A stretch of 64,000 nucleotides of DNA, taken from the NCBI GenBank assembly GCA_030748635.1, contig JASMLP010000160.1:1-64000 (forward strand), given 5' to 3'. Every line of letters begins with the position of its first letter. Position 1 is the first letter of the stretch. Under the pieces are notes generated by a model. The model had not been told where the DNA came from. It did no database searches and was given only the letters and a program-made list of their open reading frames with translations. The position numbers and the translations under genes were made by a program. Below are positions 50,678-61,207 of this stretch, piece by piece. The stretch is from Planctomycetota bacterium. GTDB lineage: Bacteria > Planctomycetota > JACQVV01 > JASMLP01.

Positions 50678-51844
50678 TCAAAAACAGGATTCGCGATAGA
50701 GGTCTGCCCACCGTTTAGGCATCTCCGATCCTAAGCCGTGCACCTGACAATACATCGAAAAAAGCTGCAACCCTTCAGCGAATTCATCGATACGGAGAAT
50801 ACGCTTCTGCTTGCCGTCTGGACCACGCAAAAAACCCAATTGCATGTCTAAAAGCAAACGCACCTTGAACCGGGACTTTCTGCTGAGCGAATACGTACGG
50901 GATAGCGGCGCGAAAGTATCATAAAGGATGTCCCGAAGGTGATTCCTTTCTGAAGCCAGAGAGCCCTCCCCAATGTCCTCGATGCTTTCCAGAAGCGGCA
51001 ACATGAATACCGCGAGGACGAACCCTTGCGAGAGTTCCTCTACCGACAATTTGTCCATGAGAGAAAGAGTTCTGAGGGTTATTGCCCGAAATCGAGGGTC
51101 GGAGAGCAGAAAAGATACCTGTGGAAAAAGAAGTTCAAAGATCCCGAGTTCATCAAGAGTTTCAAAGGAGACATCGGTCCGAGGCGCGTAGAGAAACTTG
51201 AAAAGTTCTTCCTGCATTCGCCTCTTGTTAGCTAACCCAACCGACTCCCACATCCCTTCCATGGCATCCCAAGTATTTTCCTCGAAATCGAAACCCAAAA
51301 TACTCGCGTAACGAATGCCTCTGATAATTCGAACTGGATCTTCTTCGAATTTATCCCAAGGGTCGCCGATAGATCGAATCAACCTGGAATCCAGATCTTC
51401 TACTCCCCCGACCCGATCAATGACTCGTTGACTCGACGGGTCGTAAAATAATCCATTGATACTGAAGTCTCGACGACAAGCGTCGCTTTCTTCGGTACCC
51501 ACAGACTCGGTTTCATCCTCGGGAGGAGAGAGAAAGCTGGAAACCTCGACGACCTTTTTCGAATGCCCGAAATAGACATGGATAAGACGGTGTCGTCGGC
51601 CAATAATCCTCGAATTTCTGAACATCCGACGAATTTGGCGAAGCGTAGCGTTACTGACTACATCGTAGTCGTTGGGCGATTTCCCGAGATAGTGATCGCG
51701 AACGCAGCCTCCGACGAAATAAGCTGAGAATCCATGATCCTGGATTCTCTCGACAACTCCCAGGGAATCTGAATCGAAACAATCCGCCTGAAATTTGTCT
51801 GAACTGGAGACGTCTACTGTCCGAAGAACACCTGTTTCATTCAT
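50678..51844 (-). CDS. pcnB: Poly(A) polymerase I / tRNA nucleotidyltransferase family
   Basis: The ATG at 51844 gives 388 residues. The class-II nucleotidyltransferase head has YFVGGCVRDHYLGKSPNDYD with the catalytic aspartates, and FRNSRIIGRRHRLIHVYFGH, which is characteristic of PcnB rather than CCA-adding enzymes. The second domain has RRDFSINGLFYDPSSQRVID and EEDPVRIIRGIRYASILGF. It would add 3' adenosines to RNA, promoting decay. It is the last gene of the MacAB-like operon on the minus strand; the start is 8 bp inside the permease gene. Confidence 0.85.
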   Translation of the reverse strand: MNETGVLRTVDVSSSDKFQADCFDSDSLGVVERIQDHGFSAYFVGGCVRDHYLGKSPNDYDVVSNATLRQIRRMFRNSRIIGRRHRLIHVYFGHSKKVVEVSSFLSPPEDETESVGTEESDACRRDFSINGLFYDPSSQRVIDRVGGVEDLDSRLIRSIGDPWDKFEEDPVRIIRGIRYASILGFDFEENTWDAMEGMWESVGLANKRRMQEELFKFLYAPRTDVSFETLDELGIFELLFPQVSFLLSDPRFRAITLRTLSLMDKLSVEELSQGFVLAVFMLPLLESIEDIGEGSLASERNHLRDILYDTFAPLSRTYSLSRKSRFKVRLLLDMQLGFLRGPDGKQKRILRIDEFAEGLQLFSMYCQVHGLGSEMPKRWADLYRESCF

Positions 51845-53051
51845 ATCGCAAAGCTTCGATCGGATTGAGGCGAGCGGCCTTGACGGCGGGATACATTCCA
51901 AAAAAGACTCCGACCCCAGCACTGAATAAAAACCCTAGAGAGATCGCCCAAATAGGCACTGTCGGACTAGGGATCGGCGAGAACCAACTCACGGCATAAC
52001 CGGCCAGAACACCCAAAACCACACCGATCGTACCGCCAATCAATGAAAGTAGAAGCGCTTCGATCAAAAATTGGAGCAAAATATCCTTATCTCGTGACCC
52101 CAACGCTTTCAATATTCCGATTTCACGCGTTCTTTCCGTCACCGAAACCAGCATGATATTCATGATCCCGATTCCCCCTACCAGCAGGGAGATCGACACA
52201 ACACCCGCGAGGACGAACGTCGTCACTCGACTCGCTCGATTAAAAAAAGACAAAGCTTGGTCCTGGGTGGTAATTTCGAAATCGTTCTTTTCCTGAAGCG
52301 CCAACCCGTGTCGGTCACGCAAAACTTCTTCAATCTGATCCCTCGCATCGTTCGCGCGTTCACTGCGGTCGGCCTGCGCGAGGATTTGCAAAGTATCTTG
52401 TGAACGTGCCCCAAAGATCTTGCGAGCAGTCGTCAAGGGCACGATCAGCACATCATCCTGACTTTTCCCCAAAAACGCGCCCTTTTTCTCCAACAACCCG
52501 ATCACCGTGAAAACTCGGCCTTCGAACGAAACTTCCTGGCCTATAATTCGTTCGTCGGCGTCGATCTTCCGCAGCAATTCTCGTCCCAAAACACAAACAT
52601 TTCGACTTTGAGAAAGATCGATCTCGCCGAAGAAGCGACCATCGTCCGGATACCAGTTACGAATTTTCCGGAAGGAAGGGGTCGTAGCGAGGAGAGGCGC
52701 GATAACCTCTCGATTCCGATATTTGAGTTGAATCTGATTCTGAAACATGGGGGAGACAGCAACCACGTGACCGCACCTTTTCTGGATGTCGATCGCATCA
52801 TCGACCGTCAATCGAACTCGCTTCGATCGGTCCGAATCTCTCTGATCGGCCGCTACAGGCGAAATCCAGATAGCATCCGAACCGAGTCCCTGGATAAACT
52901 CCTGAATATATAGACTCATCCCTTGCAATATGGTGACAACGCTGATGACAGCGCTCACCGCAATCACGATGCCCACGGTGGTCAATACCGAGCGAAACCG
53001 ATTAACCCAAAGTTGTGTCAGTGCTGACCGGACGGTTTCTCCCAAATGCAT
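51837..53051 (-). CDS. MacB/FtsX-family ABC permease
   Basis: The 404-residue product has one N-terminal membrane segment (RSVLTTVGIVIAVSAVISVV), an extracytoplasmic domain of about 220 residues and three C-terminal segments, with ERTREIGILKALGSRDKDIL and the final SLGFLFSAGVGVFFGMYPAV. This is the MacB permease half without an ATPase. The ATPase and membrane-fusion genes lie directly upstream. It would move lipoproteins, toxins or glycolipids by mechanotransmission rather than by a transmembrane channel. Confidence 0.92.
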   Translation of the reverse strand: MHLGETVRSALTQLWVNRFRSVLTTVGIVIAVSAVISVVTILQGMSLYIQEFIQGLGSDAIWISPVAADQRDSDRSKRVRLTVDDAIDIQKRCGHVVAVSPMFQNQIQLKYRNREVIAPLLATTPSFRKIRNWYPDDGRFFGEIDLSQSRNVCVLGRELLRKIDADERIIGQEVSFEGRVFTVIGLLEKKGAFLGKSQDDVLIVPLTTARKIFGARSQDTLQILAQADRSERANDARDQIEEVLRDRHGLALQEKNDFEITTQDQALSFFNRASRVTTFVLAGVVSISLLVGGIGIMNIMLVSVTERTREIGILKALGSRDKDILLQFLIEALLLSLIGGTIGVVLGVLAGYAVSWFSPIPSPTVPIWAISLGFLFSAGVGVFFGMYPAVKAARLNPIEALRYE

Positions 53052-53770
53052 TATCCTGCCACCATCTCTTGGCGACTGCCCTGCTGTTCATCCGACTCGA
53101 TTTGACCATCCCGAATACGAATCAATCGACGCGCGCGACTCCCTACCGCTTCCTCATGGGTTACAAGAACAATGGTTCGACCCTCATCGTGAAGATCCTC
53201 TAGTAAGTTGAGTATTTTTTCTCCGGTCAGACTGTCGATATTTCCAGTCGGTTCATCCGCAAGTATGAGAGAGGGATCGTTGGCCAAGGCGCGCGCAATC
53301 GCCACCCTTTGCTTCTGACCGCCACTCAACTGATGGGGTCGGTGCTTTATGCGATCTCCAAGCCCCACATATTCGAGCAAACCGAGAGCCATTTCTCTCC
53401 GCTCAGATTTCGATCTTTGAGCGTAAATCATGGGCAATTCAACATTTCTGATCGCTGAGGTGTTTGGGAGTAAGTTGAACGCCTGAAATACGAATCCGAT
53501 CTCCTGGTTTCGAATTCGCGCCAATTCATTGCGATTCAATCGATCGACTTCGTGGCCTGAAAGGCGATACGTGCCCGAAGTCGGCGTATCCAAACAACCC
53601 AGAATATTCATCAGTGTGGTCTTGCCAGAACCGGAAGGGCCCATGATGGCCACAAAATCATTTTCGAATATCTGAAGATCGATATGTTTGAGTACACGTA
53701 CGGTTTGACCCTCGAGGTGGTAGTTTTTTACCAGTTGTTCCAACTCGATTACGGGGGTCACGGAGTTCAA
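53051..53770 (-). CDS. MacB/LolD-type ABC ATP-binding protein
   Basis: The 239-residue product has Walker A GPSGSGKTT, Q-loop FVFQAFNLLP, signature LSGGQKQR and Walker B SLILADEPTGNIDS, with the switch histidine in VTHEEAV. It powers the permease encoded next, whose start overlaps its stop by one base. The upstream membrane-fusion gene overlaps its start by 4 bp. Together they form a MacAB-type tripartite exporter lacking only an outer-membrane TolC-like channel. Confidence 0.93.
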   Translation of the reverse strand: MNSVTPVIELEQLVKNYHLEGQTVRVLKHIDLQIFENDFVAIMGPSGSGKTTLMNILGCLDTPTSGTYRLSGHEVDRLNRNELARIRNQEIGFVFQAFNLLPNTSAIRNVELPMIYAQRSKSERREMALGLLEYVGLGDRIKHRPHQLSGGQKQRVAIARALANDPSLILADEPTGNIDSLTGEKILNLLEDLHDEGRTIVLVTHEEAVGSRARRLIRIRDGQIESDEQQGSRQEMVAG

Positions 53771-56040
53771 TCTTTGAGCTCAGGAAGGATCAGGTGCCCA
53801 TCCGAAAGGCCCTCGAGGACGCGAGCTGGACCGAGGATAACCGATTCTCCTTCCGTCAATCCGGAAAGAACAGAAACCTGCAAGTTGTCGCTAACTCCTG
53901 TTTCGATGGCGATTCTACGCGCAATTCTTTGCTCCCCGTTCCGTTCGACGACAAACAAAACTTGTTTGCCATTCCGCTTCACTACCGCCTTTTGGGGGAC
54001 CACGAGAACCCCTTCATCCCTTTTAGTCTGAATACGAACCTGAGCGGAAAGGCCGGGACGTAATTCATGACGAGAACGAGGGTCTCCAAGAATCTGTATT
54101 CGCGTTTCGAAAATAGATACTTCCGAACTTCGATCGGGACGCTTCCCTTCCGTCCCGATTTCCAAAACACGTCCCTGAAATATTTTTTCGCCCAAAGCGT
54201 CGACTCGAATTTCAACTTCCTGACCTGGCCGAACCGCCAGAGCATCTGTCTCATCGACCTCGGCAAGCACGATCAACTTGGTCTTATCCAGGATCGTGGC
54301 CACTACAAGAGAAGGGTCGACCCGGTCACGCTGGATAACCTGGAGATCTTCAACCGTACCCGTGATGGGTGAACTCACCACCAATTTCTGTTGTCGACGA
54401 CCGATCTGGTCCAGATCTTCCTGAGCCTTTTTGATGTCCTGATCCGCGGTGGCGATACTTTGCACCAATACATCGATGCTGCCCTCCAATTTCCCCAGAT
54501 TCCCGACTTTGAGCAGTTCCAATTTCGCCGCGTGTTCACGCAATTTGACCTTCGAGTGTTCTTGACGAGCGGTTTCATACTCCAGTTGGGCTCTGGATGA
54601 AAGGTTTCGCAATTCGGCTTCTTTTCCTGGCGCCTTGGCGATGGGATCTTGCGCTCCATAATCCTCATAATCTCGCCTTGCCTTCTCCCAAGCCAACCGC
54701 TGAAGATCCACCGTAATCTTGGCTTTGGCGACGTCCGCCTTGGCCTGGTCGATCCGAGTCTCGACTTCCTGCTTACGAATCGGAAGTTGACGCTTTTCCC
54801 ATTCGAGATTTTTGCGGGCATTCCCGAGCTCGACCTCGACCTCTTTTCTGCGTTCTCGTGCACGATCCAGGGAGGTTTGGGCGCTACGAAATTCGCTATC
54901 CAGATCTTCGGATATCAATCGAATGAGAGATTGTCCTACCTCCACCAACTCACCCTGGCGAACGAGCACTTCGGCGACAATCCCAGCGACTTGCGACTTC
55001 ACCTGCTTTTTCACCTCGGCGAGAATTCGACCTGGGGCCTTGACCTCAACCCGGATTTCACCAAACCGAGCCTTTTGAACCAGTACTCGTTCGCCTCCCT
55101 GAAGTCCCCCCTTCAGGTTGTACATGAATATCAAACCGAACAAGAGCAACATGACTCCTACCACGGCCCCTTTGCGAACCGCAGGATTCGCCAATCCGTC
55201 GGTAGGTGACGAATCCGGCCTGGACTCACGAACCCCTTGGAGGATCTTGCCCAAGCCCCCCTTTCGCACCTGAAAACCGTCCGTGTCGCTTTCACTTTCC
55301 GTCGAGCTTTGGGAGGTGACTTTCGTTCGATCTGACTCCTCCCATGAAGTCTTTTGATGGGAAGGTAGTTCGTTGGACTTCTTCCGACGGACGACACGAT
55401 TATCCGGTTCACGCTTGGCTCGAGTGGGGGCAGCCCCGCCTACTTTGGGATTGGCGTCCTGAGTGAGTTCCGGATCGTGATCTTCTAGCGGTTTGACATA
55501 AACTTTCCGCTTCGCACGAGTTTTTGCTTTCCGGTTTCTGGCTGTTTGAGATTTCTCTTTCCCGCCCCCACTCAAGAGATCTTTGCGTGCCCTGTCCTTC
55601 AGCTTTTTACGTACCCGATGAATCGGCGGTTCGGATTGCGGGGATTCCGGCCCCGGCGATCTTTTTCTGACATTGAGTTTTTGTGCGCCTACCTTCGTTT
55701 CGCCCTGGCCAAAAAGGTCTGAATCCTGAACTTCTAACTCTTCGGGATCGAAAAAGTCGTCCTCATCGATCTCCAGGCGAGTCGATTTCTCAGCCATCTT
55801 CTTGCGCGATCGGCGATTCGCGCTCGAAACGTCCGCGCGCGCTTTTCGACCCAGAACTTTTTTCGCGGTACGGATCTTATGAGCTACGGTTGGATCATCC
55901 ACATCTGCCTTCAGAAATCGGACCTCTTCATTTTCACGATAGGCTCGCAACTCTCCCTCGGAAATGAGATTCACGAGATCAGACTCCTCGATCTGGAGTT
56001 CCTCGAGAGTGCGTTTCAGGTCGTAATATTCAAAAGACAT
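53767..56040 (-). CDS. MacA-like membrane fusion protein with N-terminal HTH-like domain
   Basis: The 757-residue product is much longer than MacA (about 370). Residues 9-50 (LEELQIEESDLVNLISEGEL then RAYRENEEVRFLKADVD) look like a MerR/excisionase-type helix-turn-helix. Residues about 60-285 are low-complexity, basic and acidic (RRSRKKMAEKS, ARKDLLSGGGKEKSQTARNR). One membrane segment is at about 288-310 (GAVVGVMLLLFGLIFMYNLK). The outer part has the biotinyl-lipoyl fold (GIVAEVLVRQGELVEVGQSL), a long coiled-coil hairpin (about 385-545) and barrel domains, ending in VVVPQKAVVKRNGKQVLFVV-like sequence. It is the adaptor of the ABC exporter encoded downstream. Confidence 0.88.
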   Translation of the reverse strand: MSFEYYDLKRTLEELQIEESDLVNLISEGELRAYRENEEVRFLKADVDDPTVAHKIRTAKKVLGRKARADVSSANRRSRKKMAEKSTRLEIDEDDFFDPEELEVQDSDLFGQGETKVGAQKLNVRKRSPGPESPQSEPPIHRVRKKLKDRARKDLLSGGGKEKSQTARNRKAKTRAKRKVYVKPLEDHDPELTQDANPKVGGAAPTRAKREPDNRVVRRKKSNELPSHQKTSWEESDRTKVTSQSSTESESDTDGFQVRKGGLGKILQGVRESRPDSSPTDGLANPAVRKGAVVGVMLLLFGLIFMYNLKGGLQGGERVLVQKARFGEIRVEVKAPGRILAEVKKQVKSQVAGIVAEVLVRQGELVEVGQSLIRLISEDLDSEFRSAQTSLDRARERRKEVEVELGNARKNLEWEKRQLPIRKQEVETRIDQAKADVAKAKITVDLQRLAWEKARRDYEDYGAQDPIAKAPGKEAELRNLSSRAQLEYETARQEHSKVKLREHAAKLELLKVGNLGKLEGSIDVLVQSIATADQDIKKAQEDLDQIGRRQQKLVVSSPITGTVEDLQVIQRDRVDPSLVVATILDKTKLIVLAEVDETDALAVRPGQEVEIRVDALGEKIFQGRVLEIGTEGKRPDRSSEVSIFETRIQILGDPRSRHELRPGLSAQVRIQTKRDEGVLVVPQKAVVKRNGKQVLFVVERNGEQRIARRIAIETGVSDNLQVSVLSGLTEGESVILGPARVLEGLSDGHLILPELKD

Positions 56041-56101
56041 GTTCAGGTCAGCGCCTATCGGCGGTTTGGACAGGATCTAAAGATATATTTTTCATAAAAG
56101 T

Positions 56102-56773
56102 TCACGGTTTCTTGAAAACAATGCGAGCCCAGAGATCCTTTTCGAGACTGAGCATTTTTTTCATCGGAACTTCCCAGATCATCCGATTCCCTTCTCGACG
56201 GGTCGCATTGGTCGAAACGACCTCCAGTGTGGAGAGAACTTCTGCATAAAACATGCGATCCTTCACATAGGATTCCATGTCGATCTCGACCACCCCTTCA
56301 CGTGGGGGCATCTTTTTTTGTCCGAGGCGATGTTCGACGATGATCTCACTTTCCGTTTCTTCCGTTCGAAAAGCTCGCAGCAATTGCAGATCGGGTCCTG
56401 AATCTTTCTCGTCAGGACCGGGAGCTTTGGCCTTGATCTTTCCCAGAAGTTTCAAGTGGTCAAATGAGATCTTTTCTTCAATCACCATCGACGTAGGACT
56501 TTCCAATCGAAAATCATACTTATCGATTCGGACTCCCTCAGGAAGTCGTTGCCGCAGGTCCTCTTTCTCCTCCGCCATTTTGGCAGCTTGCCGTTCCTTC
56601 TGTATTTCGAACTCTTCAGGGGTGATGACTTCATCCTCTTGGGTGAAAAATGCGACCTTCACCTGGATAGAGCCTGAAAGGTCCTTGTTGATCAGTATGT
56701 TTTCCTGAATTTCGACGCATCCAGTCAGAGCAAAAAGTAAAAGCGATGCCCAGACCACAAATCTCATATGCAT
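56102..56773 (-). CDS. Lipoprotein, unrecognised
   Basis: The 223-residue product has a lipoprotein signal (MHMRFVVWASLLLFALTGC, lipid cysteine 19). The ATG at 56773 has a GAGGA site about 7 nt upstream. The mature part starts VEIQENILINKDLSGSIQVK, contains a charged helix (KERQAAKMAEEKEDLRQRL) and beta-rich remainder ending in WEVPMKKMLSLEKDLWARIV. It resembles the LppM-type lipoprotein pattern (E-x-x-I-N-x-D-x-S-G), but the match is weak. It is separated by 61 bp from the membrane-fusion gene upstream in map order. Confidence 0.75.
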   Translation of the reverse strand: MHMRFVVWASLLLFALTGCVEIQENILINKDLSGSIQVKVAFFTQEDEVITPEEFEIQKERQAAKMAEEKEDLRQRLPEGVRIDKYDFRLESPTSMVIEEKISFDHLKLLGKIKAKAPGPDEKDSGPDLQLLRAFRTEETESEIIVEHRLGQKKMPPREGVVEIDMESYVKDRMFYAEVLSTLEVVSTNATRREGNRMIWEVPMKKMLSLEKDLWARIVFKKP

Positions 56774-56819
56774 AAGGATTCCTCGGATAGCACTTCTTTC
56801 GACGATATCGTTCCATCAG

Positions 56820-56865
56820 ATTACGCAATTCTGGAGGATTACGCGATTACAGAGAATACGCGATT
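56820..56865 (+). promoter_or_regulatory. Three direct repeats upstream of fusA
   Basis: ATTACGCAATT (56820-56830), ATTACGCGATT (56838-56848) and AATACGCGATT (56855-56865) are spaced 17-18 bp apart, about 46 nt before the fusA -35 box. They could be an operator array. Confidence 0.4.
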
Positions 56866-56910
56866 CCGGCCTTTGATCCAAAGGCTCACCAGAGAATGAG
56901 TTCCAGCAGA

Positions 56911-56938
56911 TTGACTAAGGGAAACTTCTCGCTATGAT
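56911..56938 (+). promoter_or_regulatory. Sigma-70-type promoter of fusA
   Basis: TTGACT (56911-56916) and TATGAT (56933-56938) have a 16-nt spacer, 25 nt before the start at 56964. It overlaps the ATG at 56934, arguing against that start. Confidence 0.72.
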
Positions 56939-56963
56939 GTCACGACTTTTAATAGGAGAAATC

Positions 56964-59048
56964 GTGTCCAGAAACATCCCACTCGAGCGCCTACGCAATA
57001 TCGGCATCATGGCGCACATCGATGCCGGCAAAACAACCGTAACCGAACGCATTCTGTTCTATACGGGTGGTACCCACAAAATTGGTGAGGTTCACGACGG
57101 TGAGGCCACCATGGACTGGATGGCCCAAGAACAGGAACGTGGGATCACCATCACCTCGGCGGCCACAACTGCGACTTGGAAAGATCACCGAATCAACATC
57201 ATCGACACTCCAGGGCACGTCGATTTCACCGTAGAAGTGGAACGGAGCCTTCGTGTCCTCGATGGAGCCATCGCACTCTTTTGTGCTGTGGGTGGGGTCG
57301 AACCTCAATCGGAAACCGTCTGGCATCAAGCCGAAAAATATTCGGTTCCCAGAATCGCCTTCGTCAACAAAATGGATCGAGTCGGTGCCGATTTTTCCTG
57401 TGTCGTCGACGACATTGAAAAGCGCCTCGGAGCCAATCCGGTTCCACTGGTAATCCCCATCGGCGCTGGAGACGAATTTGCCGGGATTGTCGACCTGATC
57501 GAATACAAAGCCGTCTACTACGACGAAGAGGACTCTGGGGTCACCTATCACGAAGAGGAAATTCCGGCAGATATGATCGAAGAAGTCGACAAGTGGCGTC
57601 TTCACATGGTGGAAAAGACTTGCGAGGAGAATGAAGCGCTCCTTGAAAAATACTGCGAAGGTGGGGATGTCTCTCCAGATGAACTTCGCGAAGTATTGAG
57701 ATCCTCCACTCTGGCTGGAACGGTGGTTCCCGTTCTTTGCGGTTCCGCCTACAAGAACAAAGGGGTGCAAAGACTTCTGGATGCCGTCAACCTTTACCTC
57801 CCCTCTCCCGTCGACCTGCCACCGATTATCGGACGCCAAATGGATGGGGAAGGAGAAACCAAACGGATCGCTCGTCCCGACGATCGTTTGTCAGCACTGG
57901 CCTTCAAGGTGGTCAGCGATCGACACATGGGCCGTATGGTTTATGTCCGGGTTTACTCCGGGACCCTCCATAGTGGTTCCTACATCTACAACTCCAGTCG
58001 CAAAAAGAAGCAACGCATCGGTCGCTTAGTCCGAATGCACGCCAACCATCAGGAAGCTAGAGACGAAATTTTCTGCGGCGACATCGCGGCCGTCATCGGC
58101 CTTTCCGACACCTATACCGGTGACACGCTTTGCGATGAGAAGGACCCCATTTTGCTCGATGTGATCGAGTTCCCCGCCCCCGTCCTTTCCTTGTCCATCG
58201 CTCCTTCCTCTCGACAGGACCGGGACAAATTGGGGAAGGCCCTCCAGTCTTTGTCCGCTGAAGACCCCACCTTTCTCATCGAACAGGACCCAGAAACCCA
58301 ACAAACCATTATCAAGGGGATGGGAGAACTTCATCTGGAGATCCTTCTGGACCGTATGCGCCGTGAATTCAATGTCTCGTGTGAATCCGGGGCCCCGGAG
58401 GTTGCATATCGTGAAACCTTGACGGGTTCCCTCGAGTTGAGACACCGACATGCCAAGCAGACGGGTGGACGGGGTCAGTTCGCGGAAATCGATCTCAAAA
58501 TCGAACCGCTCGAACCCGGTCACGGTTTTGAATTCGTCAGCAAAGTCGTGGGAGGTTCGGTCCCCAAGCAATACATTCCCTCGGTAGAGATGGGAATAGT
58601 CGACGCGATGACCAAGGGTCCCTACGCCGGTTTTCCGGTCGTGGACTTGCGAGTCACCCTGACCGACGGCAAGCACCATGAAGTCGATAGTTCCGATTTC
58701 GCCTTCCGTACCTGCGCACGAGACGCGATTCGAGAGGCGTTCAGGAAGGGTGTACCACAGCTTCTGGAGCCGTACATGTCTGTACGGGTCATTGTTTCGG
58801 ATGAATACGCAGGCGGCATCAGTGGAGATCTCTGTTCCCGAAGAGGACGGATCGAGAAAATCGATGCGGCCGGTACTCGACACGAAATTTATGCCATGGC
58901 TCCACTTGCAAGCATGTTCGGATATGTCACCGATCTGAGAAGCATGACTTCGGGTCGAGGCAACTTCACCATGCACTTCGAACATTATGAAGCGGTTCCG
59001 TACGAACTGGCCGAGGAGATAGCAGCTCAGCGCAAGAAAAAGGAGTGA
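56964..59048 (+). CDS. fusA: Translation elongation factor G
   Basis: The GTG at 56964 ([20 protein letters not shown]) has an AGGAG site 7 nt upstream and gives 694 residues. GTPase motifs are [28 protein letters not shown] and [10 protein letters not shown]. Domain II, III and the C-terminal domains follow, including [12 protein letters not shown]-like [16 protein letters not shown] and the domain IV region [20 protein letters not shown] and [16 protein letters not shown]. It translocates tRNA-mRNA on the ribosome. It is not in an rpsL-rpsG-tuf cluster here, so it may be a second or relocated copy. Confidence 0.93.
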   Translation: MSRNIPLERLRNIGIMAHIDAGKTTVTERILFYTGGTHKIGEVHDGEATMDWMAQEQERGITITSAATTATWKDHRINIIDTPGHVDFTVEVERSLRVLDGAIALFCAVGGVEPQSETVWHQAEKYSVPRIAFVNKMDRVGADFSCVVDDIEKRLGANPVPLVIPIGAGDEFAGIVDLIEYKAVYYDEEDSGVTYHEEEIPADMIEEVDKWRLHMVEKTCEENEALLEKYCEGGDVSPDELREVLRSSTLAGTVVPVLCGSAYKNKGVQRLLDAVNLYLPSPVDLPPIIGRQMDGEGETKRIARPDDRLSALAFKVVSDRHMGRMVYVRVYSGTLHSGSYIYNSSRKKKQRIGRLVRMHANHQEARDEIFCGDIAAVIGLSDTYTGDTLCDEKDPILLDVIEFPAPVLSLSIAPSSRQDRDKLGKALQSLSAEDPTFLIEQDPETQQTIIKGMGELHLEILLDRMRREFNVSCESGAPEVAYRETLTGSLELRHRHAKQTGGRGQFAEIDLKIEPLEPGHGFEFVSKVVGGSVPKQYIPSVEMGIVDAMTKGPYAGFPVVDLRVTLTDGKHHEVDSSDFAFRTCARDAIREAFRKGVPQLLEPYMSVRVIVSDEYAGGISGDLCSRRGRIEKIDAAGTRHEIYAMAPLASMFGYVTDLRSMTSGRGNFTMHFEHYEAVPYELAEEIAAQRKKKE

Positions 59049-59122
59049 TCCCTTCTTGCGCGAACTCGTCCTCTGGAGGGTTCTCCTTCGGCCTCTAATC
59101 ATCTGCAAGACCCAGGAATGCG

Positions 59123-61183
59123 ATGAATCGACTGGCTGGTGAAAAAAGTCCCTACTTGCTGCAACACAAGGACAATCCAGTCGATTGGTATCCGTGGGGT
59201 GAGGAAGCGTTCCGGGCCGCGAAAGAACGCAATCTGCCGGTCTTTCTTTCCATCGGTTACTCCACCTGCCACTGGTGCCATGTCATGGAACGAGAGAGCT
59301 TCGAGTCCGAGGAGATCGCGGAGCTACTCCGAAAGCATTTCATCTCGATCAAGGTCGATCGCGAAGAGCGCCCGGATATAGACCACATCTATATGGCTGC
59401 CTGCCAGCAGATGAACCAAGGGCAGGGAGGTTGGCCCCTTTCAGCCTTTCTGACTCCGGAAAGCGCTCCATTCTTTGTCGGTATGTACTTCCCGCCCCAA
59501 CCCTCTTATGGCCGCCCCAGTTTTACCGACCTTCTTTTGAATATCGCTCGGTTATGGCGAGAACGTCCGGATGAATTGATCACCTCCTCGGCGGAGATCC
59601 TGAAGGCGGTCGAGTTGGTCACACGCTCCTCGAATCCAGGCATACCCCAAGCATCCACCCTGGACCTTGCCTTTGATCACCTGGAGCAGAGTCATGACGA
59701 CCTTTGGGGTGGATTCGGGTCGGCCCCCAAGTTTCCCCGCTCCATGTCTCTTCAGTTCTTGCTTCGTAGACACCAAAACACAGGCTGCGCCCGTTCCCTG
59801 GAGATGGTTCAAACGACTCTCAACCGCATGGATCGAGGGGGGATCCACGACCAGATCGGAGGCGGTTTCAGTCGCTACTCGGTGGACGATCGCTGGCTCG
59901 TACCCCACTTCGAGAAGATGCTCTACGACAACGCGTTGCTTACCATCGCTTACCTGGAGGCTTATCAGGTTTCCGATAATTCGCGCCAGGCCGAGGTGGC
60001 CCGCCGAACTCTCGACTACCTCCTGCGAGACCTCCGAGACCCCTCGGGCGCCTTTTATTGCGGTGAGGATGCAGATAGTGAAGGGATGGAAGGTAAATTC
60101 TACTGTTGGACTCCCGAAGATTTCTCCTCCGCTCTCCCACCCCAAACGTCCGAGATCCTGGCCCGATACTGGGATGTCCGTCCCGGAGGGAATTTCGAGC
60201 ACGGCTGGTCGATTCTCAACGTGCCGCTCCCAGCCGATGAATTTTGCCGGAAGGAATCCATCGATCCTACCGCGCTACAGGACTGGCTCGAAACGGCTGG
60301 CCAGCGACTTCTGGATCGTCGCGGGAAGCGGATTCGACCGCACCTGGACGACAAGGTTCTTTTGGATTGGAACGGATTGACTTTAGTCGCCTACGCCAAG
60401 GCGGCCCGGATCCTGGGCGATCCAACTTATCTCGATACCGCGGAAACGATCGCCAGATTCTGTCGCCAAGAACTTTACACCGATTCGGGGCGCCTCTTGC
60501 ATAGTTGGCGAGCGGGTGAACATTCCGGTATCCCAGCTCATGCGGGCGATCATGCTCTTTTCGCATGGGGACTTCTCGAACTGTTTGAAACCACGTTCGA
60601 TCCCGACCTTCTCCAGGAAGTTCTCCGAATCTTCGAACTTCTCGAGACCTTCTTTCACGATACGGAAACCGGGGCCTACGGGTTCACCGCGTCCGACTCG
60701 GAGTCGCTCGCCTGTCGCACGATCGAGTTTCATGACGGCGCGATCCCCTCCTCCAACGCCGTAGCCGCCTGGACGCTACTTCGACTTGCCCATTGGACCG
60801 GAAATGAAAAATATCGGGAACGGGGCCAAAGGATTCTTCACGCCTTCGGCGGGGACATGAACCGATTTCCGACCGGATTTCCTTTCGCGCTACTGGCCGT
60901 GGATTGGCTGCACTCCTCGATCCGAGAAGTCGTCATCGTAGGCGATATCGAACACCCGACTACTCAACAATTTCTTTCCGCATTGAGGACACCGTTCCTT
61001 CCCCACCAGGTGCTCACCGTGATCCCTCCCGAAGGTCCTGGTCGCGAGGCGCTGATTTCACTCATCCCCTACGCCAAAGAACTGCGGGCGGTCAACGGAT
61101 CGCCCACGGTCTATCTCTGCCAAGACTTCGCCTGCCAGCTCCCGATTACCGAGGTCGAGGAACTGACGACCCTCCTCCAGTGA
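59123..61183 (+). CDS. YyaL/DUF255 thioredoxin-fold and glycan-epimerase-like protein
   Basis: The 686-residue product starts [20 protein letters not shown] then [10 protein letters not shown], the diagnostic start of YyaL/SSP411 proteins. The thioredoxin-like CxxC is in [27 protein letters not shown] follows. The large C-terminal part (about 270-640) is an (alpha/alpha) barrel related to sugar epimerases ([31 protein letters not shown]). The family's role is not settled; a redox or sugar-handling function is suggested by domains only. Confidence 0.92.
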   Translation: MNRLAGEKSPYLLQHKDNPVDWYPWGEEAFRAAKERNLPVFLSIGYSTCHWCHVMERESFESEEIAELLRKHFISIKVDREERPDIDHIYMAACQQMNQGQGGWPLSAFLTPESAPFFVGMYFPPQPSYGRPSFTDLLLNIARLWRERPDELITSSAEILKAVELVTRSSNPGIPQASTLDLAFDHLEQSHDDLWGGFGSAPKFPRSMSLQFLLRRHQNTGCARSLEMVQTTLNRMDRGGIHDQIGGGFSRYSVDDRWLVPHFEKMLYDNALLTIAYLEAYQVSDNSRQAEVARRTLDYLLRDLRDPSGAFYCGEDADSEGMEGKFYCWTPEDFSSALPPQTSEILARYWDVRPGGNFEHGWSILNVPLPADEFCRKESIDPTALQDWLETAGQRLLDRRGKRIRPHLDDKVLLDWNGLTLVAYAKAARILGDPTYLDTAETIARFCRQELYTDSGRLLHSWRAGEHSGIPAHAGDHALFAWGLLELFETTFDPDLLQEVLRIFELLETFFHDTETGAYGFTASDSESLACRTIEFHDGAIPSSNAVAAWTLLRLAHWTGNEKYRERGQRILHAFGGDMNRFPTGFPFALLAVDWLHSSIREVVIVGDIEHPTTQQFLSALRTPFLPHQVLTVIPPEGPGREALISLIPYAKELRAVNGSPTVYLCQDFACQLPITEVEELTTLLQ

Positions 61184-61207
61184 GGGAACGAATAATCGGG
61201 CGGAAGA

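Noticed and set aside
56991-59108. Long minus-strand open frames of 282 and 360 residues
   Set aside because: They are antisense to fusA, whose motifs are unmistakable.
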